This document shows positions 7,058-15,464 of a DNA stretch of 64,000 nucleotides, one piece after another; the first letter of the stretch is position 1; every line of letters begins with the position of its first letter. Made by a program: the position numbers and the translations under genes. The DNA is taken from contig NZ_AP025185.1 of NCBI RefSeq assembly GCF_020886115.1, positions 1,240,001 through 1,304,000 on the forward strand, given 5' to 3'. The stretch is from Flavobacterium ammonificans. GTDB taxonomy: Bacteria; Bacteroidota; Bacteroidia; Flavobacteriales; Flavobacteriaceae. The notes under the pieces were generated by a model, which had not been told where the DNA came from, did not search any database, and saw only the letters and a list, made by a program, of their open reading frames with translations.

Positions 7058-8353
7058 ATGACCTACAGTCTCCAACCTTTTATTGACAAAGAAAAATGCA
7101 TTTCCGTAACCGGATTAGGTTATGTGGGCTTGCCTTTGGCCTTAGAGTTAGCGAAGCAGTTTAAGGTCATTGGATTTGATATCAATCAAGAGCGTATTGC
7201 CTTGATGCAACAAGGGATTGATCCTTCTAAGGAATTGGAGAGTACTGCTTTTGAAGGTTGCGATATCACATTTACATCGAATGTTGCCGATTTACAACAG
7301 GCGCATTTTCATATCATCGGCGTACCTACGGATATTGATTCTAATAAAGTACCGAATTTGAATCCGCTTTTAGGAGCTTCTAAAAGTGTGGCTTCGGCCT
7401 TGAAAAAAGGGGATGTGGTGGTTTATGAATCGACGGTGTATCCAGGATGTACAGAAGACGATTGTTTGCCTATTTTAGAATCAGTTTCTAGATTGCAAGG
7501 CGGAAAAGATTTTAAATACGGTTATAGTCCAGAACGCATTGTTCCTGGCGATAAGGTGAGAACTTTAACCAACATACTTAAAATAGTATCGGGTAATGAT
7601 GCTGAAGCCTTAGAATTGATTGCTGGCGTTTACGGCAGTATCATCAAAGCAGGTTTGCATCGCGCCGAATCCATCAAAGTGGCCGAAGCAGCCAAGGTGA
7701 TTGAAAATACGCAACGCGATATTAATATTTCGTTAATGAACGAATTGGCGATTATTTTTGATAAAATGGGCATTGATACCCAGGCGGTGCTTGCTGCGGC
7801 AGGAACCAAGTGGAATTTTCATCAATACCAACCCGGTTTGGTAGGTGGACACTGCATTAGTGTAGATCCGTTTTATTTGATGCACAAAGCCAAAATGATC
7901 GGCATTGAGCCACAAGTGATTGCGGCAGGCCGACGAGTGAATGATTTCATTCCGTCGTTTATAGCCAAACGCATTGTACAATCCTTGATTGAACAAGATA
8001 AAAATCCAGGAAAATCGCGAGTCTTGGTGATGGGCATCACCTTCAAAGAAGAGGTGTCGGACATTCGCAACTCAAAAGTAGTGGATTTAATCAAAGAATT
8101 AGAAGACTATTCAATTACCGTTGATGTGGTTGACCCTTTTGGCAGTCCAGCCGAATTGGCACACGAATACAACATTCAATTAAAAGCAGCTCCCGAAGGC
8201 AAATACGACAGTATTGTCTTAGCCGTAGGGCATCAAGCCTATCGCAACATGCAACCCAAAGATTTCGAAGCCTTGTCCAACGGACCGGTCTATCTTTTTG
8301 ATATCAAGGGCGTGTTGAACAAAAGCGATTATCAAAATTATTGGAGATTGTAG
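7058..8353 (+). CDS. UDP-N-acetylhexosamine dehydrogenase (TviB/WbpA-type nucleotide-sugar dehydrogenase)
   Basis: It oxidises C6 of a UDP-HexNAc to the uronic acid with two NAD+. Visible are the Rossmann motif 'GLGYVGLPLA' near residue 21, 'YESTVYPG', 'YGYSPERIVPGD', 'KVIENTQRDINI' and the catalytic cysteine in 'GGHCISVDPFYL'. A nucleotide-binding C-terminal domain follows ('MGITFKEEVSDIRNSK'). I place the start at 7058 (MTYSLQPF). An upstream ATG at 7028 is in frame but its ten codons lie in an intergenic repeat. A paralogue is encoded at 12072-13346; having two suggests different epimers or redundancy after cassette exchange. Confidence 0.9.
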   Translation: MTYSLQPFIDKEKCISVTGLGYVGLPLALELAKQFKVIGFDINQERIALMQQGIDPSKELESTAFEGCDITFTSNVADLQQAHFHIIGVPTDIDSNKVPNLNPLLGASKSVASALKKGDVVVYESTVYPGCTEDDCLPILESVSRLQGGKDFKYGYSPERIVPGDKVRTLTNILKIVSGNDAEALELIAGVYGSIIKAGLHRAESIKVAEAAKVIENTQRDINISLMNELAIIFDKMGIDTQAVLAAAGTKWNFHQYQPGLVGGHCISVDPFYLMHKAKMIGIEPQVIAAGRRVNDFIPSFIAKRIVQSLIEQDKNPGKSRVLVMGITFKEEVSDIRNSKVVDLIKELEDYSITVDVVDPFGSPAELAHEYNIQLKAAPEGKYDSIVLAVGHQAYRNMQPKDFEALSNGPVYLFDIKGVLNKSDYQNYWRL

Positions 8354-8637
8354 GATGTAAGATATTAGATTTACGAAGTACGATTTAGGAATGTACCAAT
8401 TCATGTTACAAATTAAATAAAGTGTTCAGTATTCAGCTGTAAGTGTTCAGGGAGTACTACTTAAATGTTATTAAATAGAGCGAAGCGACTTTCTTATACG
8501 ACCTTATATGACTTATATGGTTTAAATTTAACCACAAAGCTCACAAAGTCCTTCGGCAAGCTCAGGATGACAGCTCAAAGTCTCACTAAAAAGAAGCAAT
8601 TGAATAATTTGAAAATGTAACAATTCGTGTAAATAGC
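8354..8637. repeat. Mosaic repeat block
   Basis: No gene. Modules in order: 'gtgttcagtattcagctg', 'gagcgaagcgact', 'cttatatgacttatatgg', 'accacaaagctcacaaag', 'tccttcggcaagctcaggat', 'aatgtaacaattcgtgtaa'. Order and orientation match the blocks at 6426 and 9388. Confidence 0.75.
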
Positions 8638-8656
8638 TTATCACAATTTGTGATAA
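8638..8656. promoter_or_regulatory. Perfect palindrome upstream of higBA, candidate operator
   Basis: TTATCACAATTTGTGATAA is a perfect 9-bp inverted repeat around one central base. It lies 40 bp before the TATATTTG promoter element of the toxin-antitoxin operon. HigA-type antitoxins bind palindromes near their own promoter, so autoregulation is a reasonable inference. Confidence 0.6.
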
Positions 8657-8669
8657 CTTTTACAATTAA

Positions 8670-8691
8670 AAGTTTCTATTTAACGAAACTT
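8670..8691. promoter_or_regulatory. Second inverted repeat over the higBA promoter spacer
   Basis: AAGTTTC (8670-8676) and GAAACTT (8685-8691) are perfect 7-bp arms around an 8-nt loop. They lie exactly where RNA polymerase would contact the spacer before the -7 element, a sensible place for a repressor site. Confidence 0.45.
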
Positions 8692-8695
8692 AAAT

Positions 8696-8703
8696 TATAT
8701 TTG
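8696..8703 (+). promoter_or_regulatory. -7 promoter element of higBA
   Basis: TATATTTG is a full match to TAnnTTTG, 20 nt before the toxin start codon. Confidence 0.6.
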
Positions 8704-8722
8704 TTCCCAATAATAAAAAAAG

Positions 8723-9079
8723 ATGAAGCCCCAATTTGAAATCCTTTTTTTAGAAGACGCATTTGAATTTTTGAAGCAATTGGAACGAAAGCATTACGAA
8801 AAAGTGCTGTACAATATTCGTCGTGCACAAAATGAAACCAATTCTGATTTATTTAAGAAATTATCTAATGATATTTGGGAGTTTAGAACTTTGTATCAAG
8901 GATTACAGTATCGACTACTTGCTTTTTGGGATAAAACAGCAACAACAGAAACAGTAGTAATTGCGACACATGGGTTCATAAAAAAACAAAGTAAAGTCCC
9001 AGACAAAGAAATCCAGAAGGCCATTCAATTGAAGCTTTATTATTTTGAAGAACAAAAAGTAGTAAATAAGAAAAAATGA
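8723..9079 (+). CDS. higB: HigB/Gp49-like RelE-superfamily toxin
   Basis: The 118-residue protein belongs to the phage-derived Gp49-like (HigB) group: 'FLEDAFEFLKQLERKHYEKVLYNI' at the start, 'IWEFRTLYQGLQYRLLAFWD' in the middle and the characteristic 'ATHGFIKKQSKVP...EIQKA' near residue 85-100. Family members are mRNA interferases acting on the ribosome. The gene precedes its antitoxin, the usual HigBA order, and the two overlap by four bases (ATGA). Both lie between repeat blocks and have no evident link to polysaccharide synthesis. Confidence 0.85.
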   Translation: MKPQFEILFLEDAFEFLKQLERKHYEKVLYNIRRAQNETNSDLFKKLSNDIWEFRTLYQGLQYRLLAFWDKTATTETVVIATHGFIKKQSKVPDKEIQKAIQLKLYYFEEQKVVNKKK

Positions 9080-9387
9080 AAACATATACCTTAGATCAAG
9101 TACAAGATGAACTTATCGGTAAGATAGGTACTCTATCGCGTGACATTTTTGAGTATGAACTTCAGATGGACTTAATTGGCAAGGCAATCAAGCAAACTCG
9201 AAAAGAAAGAAATTTAACCCAAGAACAACTTGGAAAGTTAATTGGAGTTCAGAAAGCTCAGATATCTAGGATTGAAAATAATGCTAGTAATGTTACCATG
9301 GATACCTTATTGCGCGTTTTTACAGCATTAAAGGCAACTGTTAAATTGCAGATTGAATTGCCTAATTTAAATATTAGCGTAGGCTAG
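9076..9387 (+). CDS. higA: HigA-type antitoxin, XRE-family helix-turn-helix protein
   Basis: The 103-residue protein has an N-terminal region of about 30 residues and then a clear XRE helix-turn-helix ('IKQTRKERNLTQEQLGKLIGV', 'AQISRIENN', residues about 48-80). It should neutralise the upstream toxin and repress the operon. The palindrome at 8638-8656 and the inverted repeat at 8670-8691 are candidate binding sites. The coding start overlaps the toxin stop. Confidence 0.85.
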   Translation: MKTYTLDQVQDELIGKIGTLSRDIFEYELQMDLIGKAIKQTRKERNLTQEQLGKLIGVQKAQISRIENNASNVTMDTLLRVFTALKATVKLQIELPNLNISVG

Positions 9388-10046
9388 GATAACTATTTAC
9401 GATATTAGATCCCGACGCTTCGGGACGAGCTACGATTTAGAAATGTATCAATTTAGAAATGTAACAATGTGTGAATACAAATTAATAAAAGTGTTCAGTA
9501 TTCAGCTGTAAGTGTTCAGAAAAACTACTTAAATGTTCCTAAATAGAGCGAAGCGAATTTCTTAAATTAACTTATATGACTTATATGGTTTTAAATTTAC
9601 GATTTATGATTTACGAAATACGAAGTATGATATGTGTCAATTCGTGATGTTAAATAAATAAAGTATTCAGTATTCAGCTGGAAGTGTTCAGGAATAACTA
9701 CTTAAATGTTCTTAAATAGAGCGAAACGACTTTCTTATATTTACTTATATGCCTTATATGGTTAATTAATTTTAGCTTCGCTCCGTTCGGCTTCGCCTCG
9801 GGTCGAAGTACGATAGTAGAAGTACGAATTAAAACATTCATCATTCAACATTCCGTATTGAATCCCGACGCTTCGGGACAAAATTTTAACAAAGAACATT
9901 AGAACAACGAATGTTGAACAAAGAACCAATAGAGATTGCTTCACTGCGTTCGCAATGACAGATTGCTTCACTACGTTCGCAATGACAGATTGCTTCACAC
10001 TGTTAGCAATGACAGAAAACCGATAACAGAAAACTGACAACACTAT
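9388..10046. repeat. Mosaic repeat block
   Basis: No gene. Two successive mosaic copies (about 9400-9600 and 9600-9760) contain the TCCCGACGCTTCGGGA hairpin, 'gtgttcagtattcagctg', 'gagcgaagcga' and 'cttatatgacttatatgg'. Then come 'ttcgctccgttcggcttcgc', another TCCCGACGCTTCGGGA hairpin near 9863 and a triple 27-bp repeat. A minus-strand frame across this block (9762-10043) merely translates the repeats. Confidence 0.8.
9934..10014. repeat. Three tandem 27-bp repeats
   Basis: Units lie at 9934-9960, 9961-9987 and 9988-10014, starting GATTGCTTCACTGCGTTCGC and ending AATGACA. The second differs at one base and the third at a few, with its inner stem altered. Single copies occur near 7008 (same orientation) and near 2796 and 43896 (opposite). 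Confidence 0.85.
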
Positions 10047-11099
10047 ATGGAAAACGACGAAATCACCCTCAAAGAACTACTCGAAAAAGCCAAAGAATGG
10101 TATTCTTATTTGTTATCACAATGGAAGATCATTGTTTTAGCTGGAGTAATAGGAGCAGCTACAGGATTGACCTACTCCATTTTTAAGAAACCGATTTACA
10201 CGGCTACCTTATCCTTTGCTTTAGAAGATGAAAAAGGTGGAGGAATGAGTGGTGCTTTAGGACTGGCTAGTTCTTTAGGATTGGATTTAGGTGGTGGCAG
10301 TGGTGGAGGAGCTTTTTCTGGAGCCAACTTGACCGAATTATTCAAGTCTCGTTCGATGGTAGAACAAACTTTAATGCAACCCGTACAAGCAGGAACCGAT
10401 ACCATTTCCTTAGCCGAAATGTATATTCGTACGCAGGAATGGAGAGACAAATGGAATGAAAAATCGAAATTGAAAGCCATCCAATTTCCTCCTTTGACCA
10501 AAAGAAAGTACTTTACCCGTGAACACGATAGTATTATGGGTAAGATGTATGAAGACTTGTCCAAGACTAGTTTGACAGTAGCCCAGAAAGATAAAAAAAT
10601 ATCGATTATTAGTATTGATGTCAAATCAGAGAATGAGGCGTTTGCTAAAGCGTTCTCAGAAACCTTAGCCAAGCAAGTCTCTGACTTTTATGTGAATACC
10701 AAAAGCAAGAAAGCCCGAATGAATATGGCAATTTTACAACACCAAACGGATTCTATTCGTGCAGAATTGAACGGTGCGATTACTGGTGTAGCAGTAGCGA
10801 ATGATAACACCTTTATGTTGAATCCTGCTTTGAATGTAAACCGGGCACCATCTGCCAAACGCCAAGTCGATGTACAAGCCAATACGGCTATATTAACTGA
10901 ATTGATAAAACAAGTAGAATTAGCGAAGGTAACCCTGCGAAAAGAAACACCATTAATTCAAGTCATTGACCGACCTATTTTACCTTTGCCTAAAGAAAGA
11001 TTCGGCAAAGCCAAAGGAATTGTATTGGGAGGTATTTTAACTGGATTTTTAGTAATTCTAGCTCTGATAATAAAAAGAATATTAAATAATTTAAAGTAA
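10047..11099 (+). CDS. wzz: Wzz/chain-length determinant family protein
   Basis: The 350-residue inner-membrane polysaccharide co-polymerase has an N-terminal membrane segment at 'WKIIVLAGVIGAATGLTYSIF' (about residues 29-49). A glycine-rich stretch follows ('LGLDLGGGSGGGAFSG', near residue 78-93), then a coiled periplasmic region, and a second membrane segment near the C-terminus ('GIVLGGILTGFLVILALII') preceded by a proline-rich 'RPILPLPKERFG'. No tyrosine-kinase domain is fused, so it resembles O-antigen Wzz rather than Wzc. The next gene's ATG overlaps its TAA (TAATG), so the pair is transcriptionally linked. It marks the left edge of the repeat-free cassette. Confidence 0.85.
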   Translation: MENDEITLKELLEKAKEWYSYLLSQWKIIVLAGVIGAATGLTYSIFKKPIYTATLSFALEDEKGGGMSGALGLASSLGLDLGGGSGGGAFSGANLTELFKSRSMVEQTLMQPVQAGTDTISLAEMYIRTQEWRDKWNEKSKLKAIQFPPLTKRKYFTREHDSIMGKMYEDLSKTSLTVAQKDKKISIISIDVKSENEAFAKAFSETLAKQVSDFYVNTKSKKARMNMAILQHQTDSIRAELNGAITGVAVANDNTFMLNPALNVNRAPSAKRQVDVQANTAILTELIKQVELAKVTLRKETPLIQVIDRPILPLPKERFGKAKGIVLGGILTGFLVILALIIKRILNNLK

Positions 11100-12064
11100 T
11101 GAGAATTCTAATAACTGGAGGAGCAGGTTTTATAGGTTCCAATCTTTGTGATTATTTTATTGAAAAAGGGCATCAAGTTATTTGTTTGGATAATTTTGCA
11201 ACTGGACATTCACATAATTTGAAAGCTGTTATCAATAATCCAAATTTTACTTTAATTGAAGGTGATATTAGGAACATTGAAGATTGCCAAAAAGCTGTTC
11301 AAAGGGTTGATTTTGTATTACATCAAGCTGCTTTAGGGTCTGTTCCTCGATCCATTAAAGACCCTAACACAACTAACGAAGTGAATGTGACTGGTTTTTT
11401 GAATATGTTGACCGCTGCACGAGATGCAAAAGTAAAACGTTTTATATATGCAGCTAGTTCATCGACTTATGGTGACTCTCAAGGTTTGCCTAAAGTCGAA
11501 GATGTAATAGGAAAACCACTTTCTCCATATGCTATCACCAAATATGTCAACGAATTGTATGCTGAAATATTTAGTAAAACGTATGGTATTCAAACGATAG
11601 GTTTACGTTATTTCAATGTTTTTGGAAGAAAACAAGATCCAAATGGAGCTTATGCTGCAGTGATACCCTTATTTGTTAAACAATTCATGAACTATGAAAG
11701 TCCTATAATTAACGGAGATGGTAATTATTCAAGAGATTTTACTTATATTGATAATGTGATCCAAATGAATGAATTGGCAATGCTAACAGAGAATCCACAA
11801 GCAGTAAATACGGTATACAATACAGCTTTTGGAGATAGGACAACGCTAACACAATTAGTACAGCTACTAAAAGAAAATTTAGCACAGTTTGATCCTAAAA
11901 TTGGAGAGGTAGAAGTACTTCATGGTCCCAACAGAGCAGGAGATATTCCCCATTCATTAGCAAGTATCGAAAAAGCAAAAAATAATTTAGGGTATAAACC
12001 TCAATTTTCTATTGAACAAGGCATTAAAGAAGCGGTTTCTTGGTACTTTCATAATTTAAAGTAA
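11099..12064 (+). CDS. UDP-GlcNAc/GalNAc 4-epimerase-like SDR (WbpP/TviC type)
   Basis: This 321-residue extended short-chain dehydrogenase has the NAD-binding motif 'GGAGFIGSNLCDYF' at residues 7-20, 'HQAALGSVPRSI' and the catalytic 'YAITK'. The C-terminal half binds the nucleotide sugar ('NVFGRKQDPNGAYAAVIP' near residue 180). The 'GSVPRSI...P' pattern and position next to a HexNAc dehydrogenase match WbpP/TviC enzymes, which interconvert UDP-GlcNAc and UDP-GalNAc or their uronic acids. Epimerases of this fold are hard to separate by substrate, so GlcNAc specificity is inferred from context. Confidence 0.8.
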   Translation: MRILITGGAGFIGSNLCDYFIEKGHQVICLDNFATGHSHNLKAVINNPNFTLIEGDIRNIEDCQKAVQRVDFVLHQAALGSVPRSIKDPNTTNEVNVTGFLNMLTAARDAKVKRFIYAASSSTYGDSQGLPKVEDVIGKPLSPYAITKYVNELYAEIFSKTYGIQTIGLRYFNVFGRKQDPNGAYAAVIPLFVKQFMNYESPIINGDGNYSRDFTYIDNVIQMNELAMLTENPQAVNTVYNTAFGDRTTLTQLVQLLKENLAQFDPKIGEVEVLHGPNRAGDIPHSLASIEKAKNNLGYKPQFSIEQGIKEAVSWYFHNLK

Positions 12065-12071
12065 TAGATAA

Positions 12072-13346
12072 ATGAAAAAAATAGCAGTTATAGGATTAGG
12101 CTACGTTGGTTTACCTCTTGCACGTTTATTTGCAACTAAATACAATGTAGTGGGTTTTGATATCAATCAAACTCGAATAGAAGAGCTCCGAAATGGACAT
12201 GATGGAACATTAGAAGTCGAAGACCAAATTTTGCAAGCTGTTTTGAAGGCTACTAACAATGAAGATACAGGACTTTTTTGTTCCTATGATTTAGCAGCTA
12301 TTAAAGATTGTACTTATTATATAGTAACGGTTCCTACTCCTGTAGATAAAAACAATCGTCCTGATTTAACGCCTTTGCATAAGGCAAGTGAGACAGTTGG
12401 TAAAGTATTAAAAAAAGGGGATATTGTCATATATGAATCTACTGTATTTCCTGGCGCAACCGAGGAAGAATGTATTCCCGTTTTAGAAAAAGTTTCCGGA
12501 TTACAATTCAATGTTGATTTTTTTGCTGGCTACTCTCCAGAACGTATCAATCCTGGCGATAAAGAGCATACAGTAGAAAAAATATTAAAAGTAACCTCGG
12601 GTTCTACTCCTGAAATAGGGAAAAAAGTTGATGAATTATATCAATCTGTCATTACGGCAGGGACTCATTTAGCACCGAGTATCAAAGTAGCTGAGGCTGC
12701 CAAAGTGATTGAGAACTCTCAAAGAGATATTAACATTGCTTTTGTAAATGAGTTAGCGAAGATATTTAATTTAATGAATATTGATACGCATGCCGTGTTA
12801 GAAGCAGCAGGTACTAAATGGAATTTCTTACCCTTTAAACCAGGTTTGGTTGGTGGACATTGTATTGGTGTAGACCCCTACTATTTAGCACAAAAAGCAC
12901 AAGAATTGGGCTATCATCCCGAAATTATTTTAGCAGGGCGTCGTTTAAACGATAGTATGGGAGAGTATGTGGCTTCTCAGGTGGTAAAGTTGATGATTAA
13001 AAAAGGGATTACGGTAAATGGTGCTTCTTTGTTAATGTTAGGGATTACTTTCAAAGAAAATTGCCCAGACGTTAGAAATACAAAAATTGTTGATGTGATA
13101 GCGGCTTTAAAAGAGTACGGTATAAATGTTACCACTTATGACCCTTGGGCTAACCCGAAAGAGGTACAACAAGAATATAAACTAGAAACTACTAATTCGA
13201 TGCCCATTGAAAAATTTGATGCAGTAGTCTTGGGAGTGGCACATAAAGTGTTTTTAGATTTAAATTTATCTTTGGTTCAAAATAAACAAAGTGTGTTGTA
13301 CGATATTAAGGGTGTGTTAAAAGTTGAAACTGACGGAAAATTATAA
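12072..13346 (+). CDS. UDP-N-acetylhexosamine dehydrogenase (WbpO/TviB-like), second paralogue
   Basis: The 424-residue protein has 'GLGYVGLPLARLF' at residues 8-20, 'YESTVFPGATEEEC', 'GYSPERINPGDKEH', 'KVIENSQRDINIAFVNE' and the catalytic cysteine in 'GGHCIGVDPYYLAQKAQ'. It is plainly homologous along its length to the dehydrogenase at 7058-8353, although the two have clearly diverged. With the preceding 4-epimerase it forms the TviB/TviC pairing known to produce UDP-GalNAc uronic acid from UDP-GlcNAc. It sits 7 nt after the epimerase and 3 nt before the next gene, inside one operon. Confidence 0.9.
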   Translation: MKKIAVIGLGYVGLPLARLFATKYNVVGFDINQTRIEELRNGHDGTLEVEDQILQAVLKATNNEDTGLFCSYDLAAIKDCTYYIVTVPTPVDKNNRPDLTPLHKASETVGKVLKKGDIVIYESTVFPGATEEECIPVLEKVSGLQFNVDFFAGYSPERINPGDKEHTVEKILKVTSGSTPEIGKKVDELYQSVITAGTHLAPSIKVAEAAKVIENSQRDINIAFVNELAKIFNLMNIDTHAVLEAAGTKWNFLPFKPGLVGGHCIGVDPYYLAQKAQELGYHPEIILAGRRLNDSMGEYVASQVVKLMIKKGITVNGASLLMLGITFKENCPDVRNTKIVDVIAALKEYGINVTTYDPWANPKEVQQEYKLETTNSMPIEKFDAVVLGVAHKVFLDLNLSLVQNKQSVLYDIKGVLKVETDGKL

Positions 13347-13349
13347 AAT

Positions 13350-14372
13350 ATGTTTAAAAATAAAATTTTATTAATTACGGGAGGTACAGGTTCTTTCGGT
13401 AATGCTATGCTTAAAGGATTTTTAAATTCAGAACTGAAAGAAATCCGTATCTTCAGTAGAGACGAAAAAAAGCAGGAAGATATGCGTATTGAATACAAAA
13501 ACGATAAGCTTAATTTCGTGATTGGTGATGTTAGAGATTTTGATAGTATCAATAATGCAATGTCAGGAGTTGACTACGTTTTCCATGCAGCAGCATTAAA
13601 ACAAGTGCCATCTTGTGAATTTTTTCCAATGCAAGCAGTACATACTAACATTACAGGTGCTGAAAATGTTTTAGAAGCAGCAGCAAGAAATAACGTTAAA
13701 CGTGTGGTAGTATTGAGTACAGATAAAGCAGTTTATCCAATTAATGCTATGGGTATTTCTAAAGCGATGATGGAAAAATTAGCGGTTTCAAAGGCTCGAG
13801 ACCCTAGAGTTCAAAATGTAAATGCCGTATATACTGCTACTCGTTACGGAAACGTAATGGCTTCAAGAGGTTCAATAATTCCTTTATTTATCAAACAAAT
13901 TAAAGAAGGGAAACCACTGACTATAACAAATCCAGAAATGACACGATTTATGATGTCATTAGATGATTCGGTTGAATTGGTTATGTATGCTTTTCAAAAT
14001 GGAAATCCAGGAGATATTTTTGTACAGAAATCACCAGGAGCTACTATTCAGGTTTTAGCAGAAGCTTTACAAGAATTATTCAATGCCAAAAATGAAATTA
14101 ATATTATTGGGGAGCGACACGCTGAAAAATTATATGAAACCCTATGCTCGAAAGAAGAAATGTCTAAGGCAGAAGATTTAGGAAGATTTTATAGAGTTCC
14201 CGCAGATTTTAGGGATTTAAATTACACGAAGTATTTGCAAATGGATGGCCCCAAGTTAGTTAATGATGAATACAATTCGCATAATACAAATCGACTAACA
14301 AAAGAGGAATTAAAAAAGTTGTTATTGACTTTAGATTATGTTCAAGAGGAATTGAAAAACTATACTAATTAA
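13350..14372 (+). CDS. UDP-GlcNAc 4,6-dehydratase/5-epimerase (CapE/FnlA/WbjB-like)
   Basis: The 340-residue SDR-fold dehydratase has 'LITGGTGSFGNAML' at residues 7-20, 'FSRDEKKQEDMR', 'VIGDVRDFDSI', 'HAAALKQVPSCEFFPM', 'LSTDKAVYPINAMGISKAM' and a 'YNSHNTNRL' tail. 'ALKQVPSCEF' and 'NSHNT' favour CapE/FnlA (which also inverts C5, giving the L-arabino 4-keto sugar) over PseB. CapE normally feeds CapF and CapG to make UDP-L-FucNAc, but here two DegT-family genes follow instead. The 4-keto product may therefore be aminated (inference). Confidence 0.85.
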   Translation: MFKNKILLITGGTGSFGNAMLKGFLNSELKEIRIFSRDEKKQEDMRIEYKNDKLNFVIGDVRDFDSINNAMSGVDYVFHAAALKQVPSCEFFPMQAVHTNITGAENVLEAAARNNVKRVVVLSTDKAVYPINAMGISKAMMEKLAVSKARDPRVQNVNAVYTATRYGNVMASRGSIIPLFIKQIKEGKPLTITNPEMTRFMMSLDDSVELVMYAFQNGNPGDIFVQKSPGATIQVLAEALQELFNAKNEINIIGERHAEKLYETLCSKEEMSKAEDLGRFYRVPADFRDLNYTKYLQMDGPKLVNDEYNSHNTNRLTKEELKKLLLTLDYVQEELKNYTN

Positions 14373-14375
14373 TTT

Positions 14376-15464
14376 ATGTTACCATTAATCAAAACATATA
14401 TTCCACCTCGAGATATATTAATGCCAAAATTAGAAGAGGTATTATATAGCGGTTATATAGCTCAGGGTGATGTTGTAGAAAATTTTGAAAGAAAGTTCGA
14501 AGAATTTATTGGTAGTGGTCATACCTTGTCGTTAAATTCTGGGACAGCAGCTTTGCATATTGCTTTGATTTTAGCTGGTGTAAAAGAAGGGGATGAAGTA
14601 ATTAGTACAGCTATGACCGCTGAACCTACGAATGTTGCTATCAAAATGGTAGGTGCAAAAGTGAGATGGGCAGATGTTGATTATGAAACAGGTAATATTT
14701 CGCCAAAAGCTATTAAAAATGCAATTAATTCAAAGACAAAAGCTATAATTGTTGTTGATTATGCAGGAACATCTGTAGATGTAAAAAACATTCAAGAAAT
14801 TTCAAAAAAGTATAGTATTCCAGTTATTGAGGACGCAGCACATGCCTTAGGGACAACTTATAATGGAAAAAAATCAGGTAATCATTTTCCTTTTACTGTA
14901 TTTTCCTTTCAAGCCATTAAACATTTGACAACTGTTGACGGAGGAGCATTGCAAATTCAAGATAAAGAATTATATGAAAAAGCGAAGTTAATCAGATGGT
15001 TTGGTTTAGATAAAAAGCTAAGTAGATTAGACAATGATATTCAGTTTCAAGGATATAAATACCACATGAATAATGTCAATGCTGCAATTGGTTTAGTACA
15101 GCTGGAAAATATTCAAAATATTTTACAAAAATATATCACTATAGGTAAATATTTAGATGTTGAGTTAAATGGGATACCAGGAGTTGAAACAGTTATTCAT
15201 TACCCAAATACAGAATCATCATATTGGCTATACACTTTAAAGGTGGACAGAAGAGAAGATTTCATTAAAATGATGACAGACAATGGTTTTATGGCTTCTG
15301 AAATTCACAAGCGAAACGATTGGCACACCTATTTAAATGATTATCCATCAGAAATGCCAAATTTAGATAAGTTTTATTCTAAATTGGTTCACATCCCTTG
15401 TGGATGGTGGGTTACAGAAGAAGATTGCGATAAAATGGTTGAATTGATAAAACAAGGCTGGTAA
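14376..15464 (+). CDS. DegT/DnrJ/EryC1/StrS family PLP-dependent sugar aminotransferase
   Basis: The 362-residue enzyme should transfer an amino group from glutamate to a 4-keto nucleotide sugar. The PLP site is intact: phosphate-binding 'NSGTAAL' (about residues 54-60), 'IEDAAHALGT' with the pyridine-binding aspartate, and the Schiff-base lysine K182 in 'FSFQAIKHLTTVDGG'. The protein ends 'IPCGWWVTEEDCDKMVELI'. It lies directly after the CapE-like dehydratase, so the UDP-L-arabino-4-hexulose is the likely substrate. A degenerate paralogue follows in a one-base overlap. Confidence 0.88.
   Translation: MLPLIKTYIPPRDILMPKLEEVLYSGYIAQGDVVENFERKFEEFIGSGHTLSLNSGTAALHIALILAGVKEGDEVISTAMTAEPTNVAIKMVGAKVRWADVDYETGNISPKAIKNAINSKTKAIIVVDYAGTSVDVKNIQEISKKYSIPVIEDAAHALGTTYNGKKSGNHFPFTVFSFQAIKHLTTVDGGALQIQDKELYEKAKLIRWFGLDKKLSRLDNDIQFQGYKYHMNNVNAAIGLVQLENIQNILQKYITIGKYLDVELNGIPGVETVIHYPNTESSYWLYTLKVDRREDFIKMMTDNGFMASEIHKRNDWHTYLNDYPSEMPNLDKFYSKLVHIPCGWWVTEEDCDKMVELIKQGW

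Noticed and set aside
9762..10043. 93-codon minus-strand open frame
   Set aside because: Its 'VIANVVKQS'-like repeats are just the translated 27-bp elements.
11099..12064. Assignment as UDP-glucose 4-epimerase GalE
   Set aside because: The pairing with a HexNAc dehydrogenase and the 'GSVPRSI' motif favour the WbpP/TviC type.
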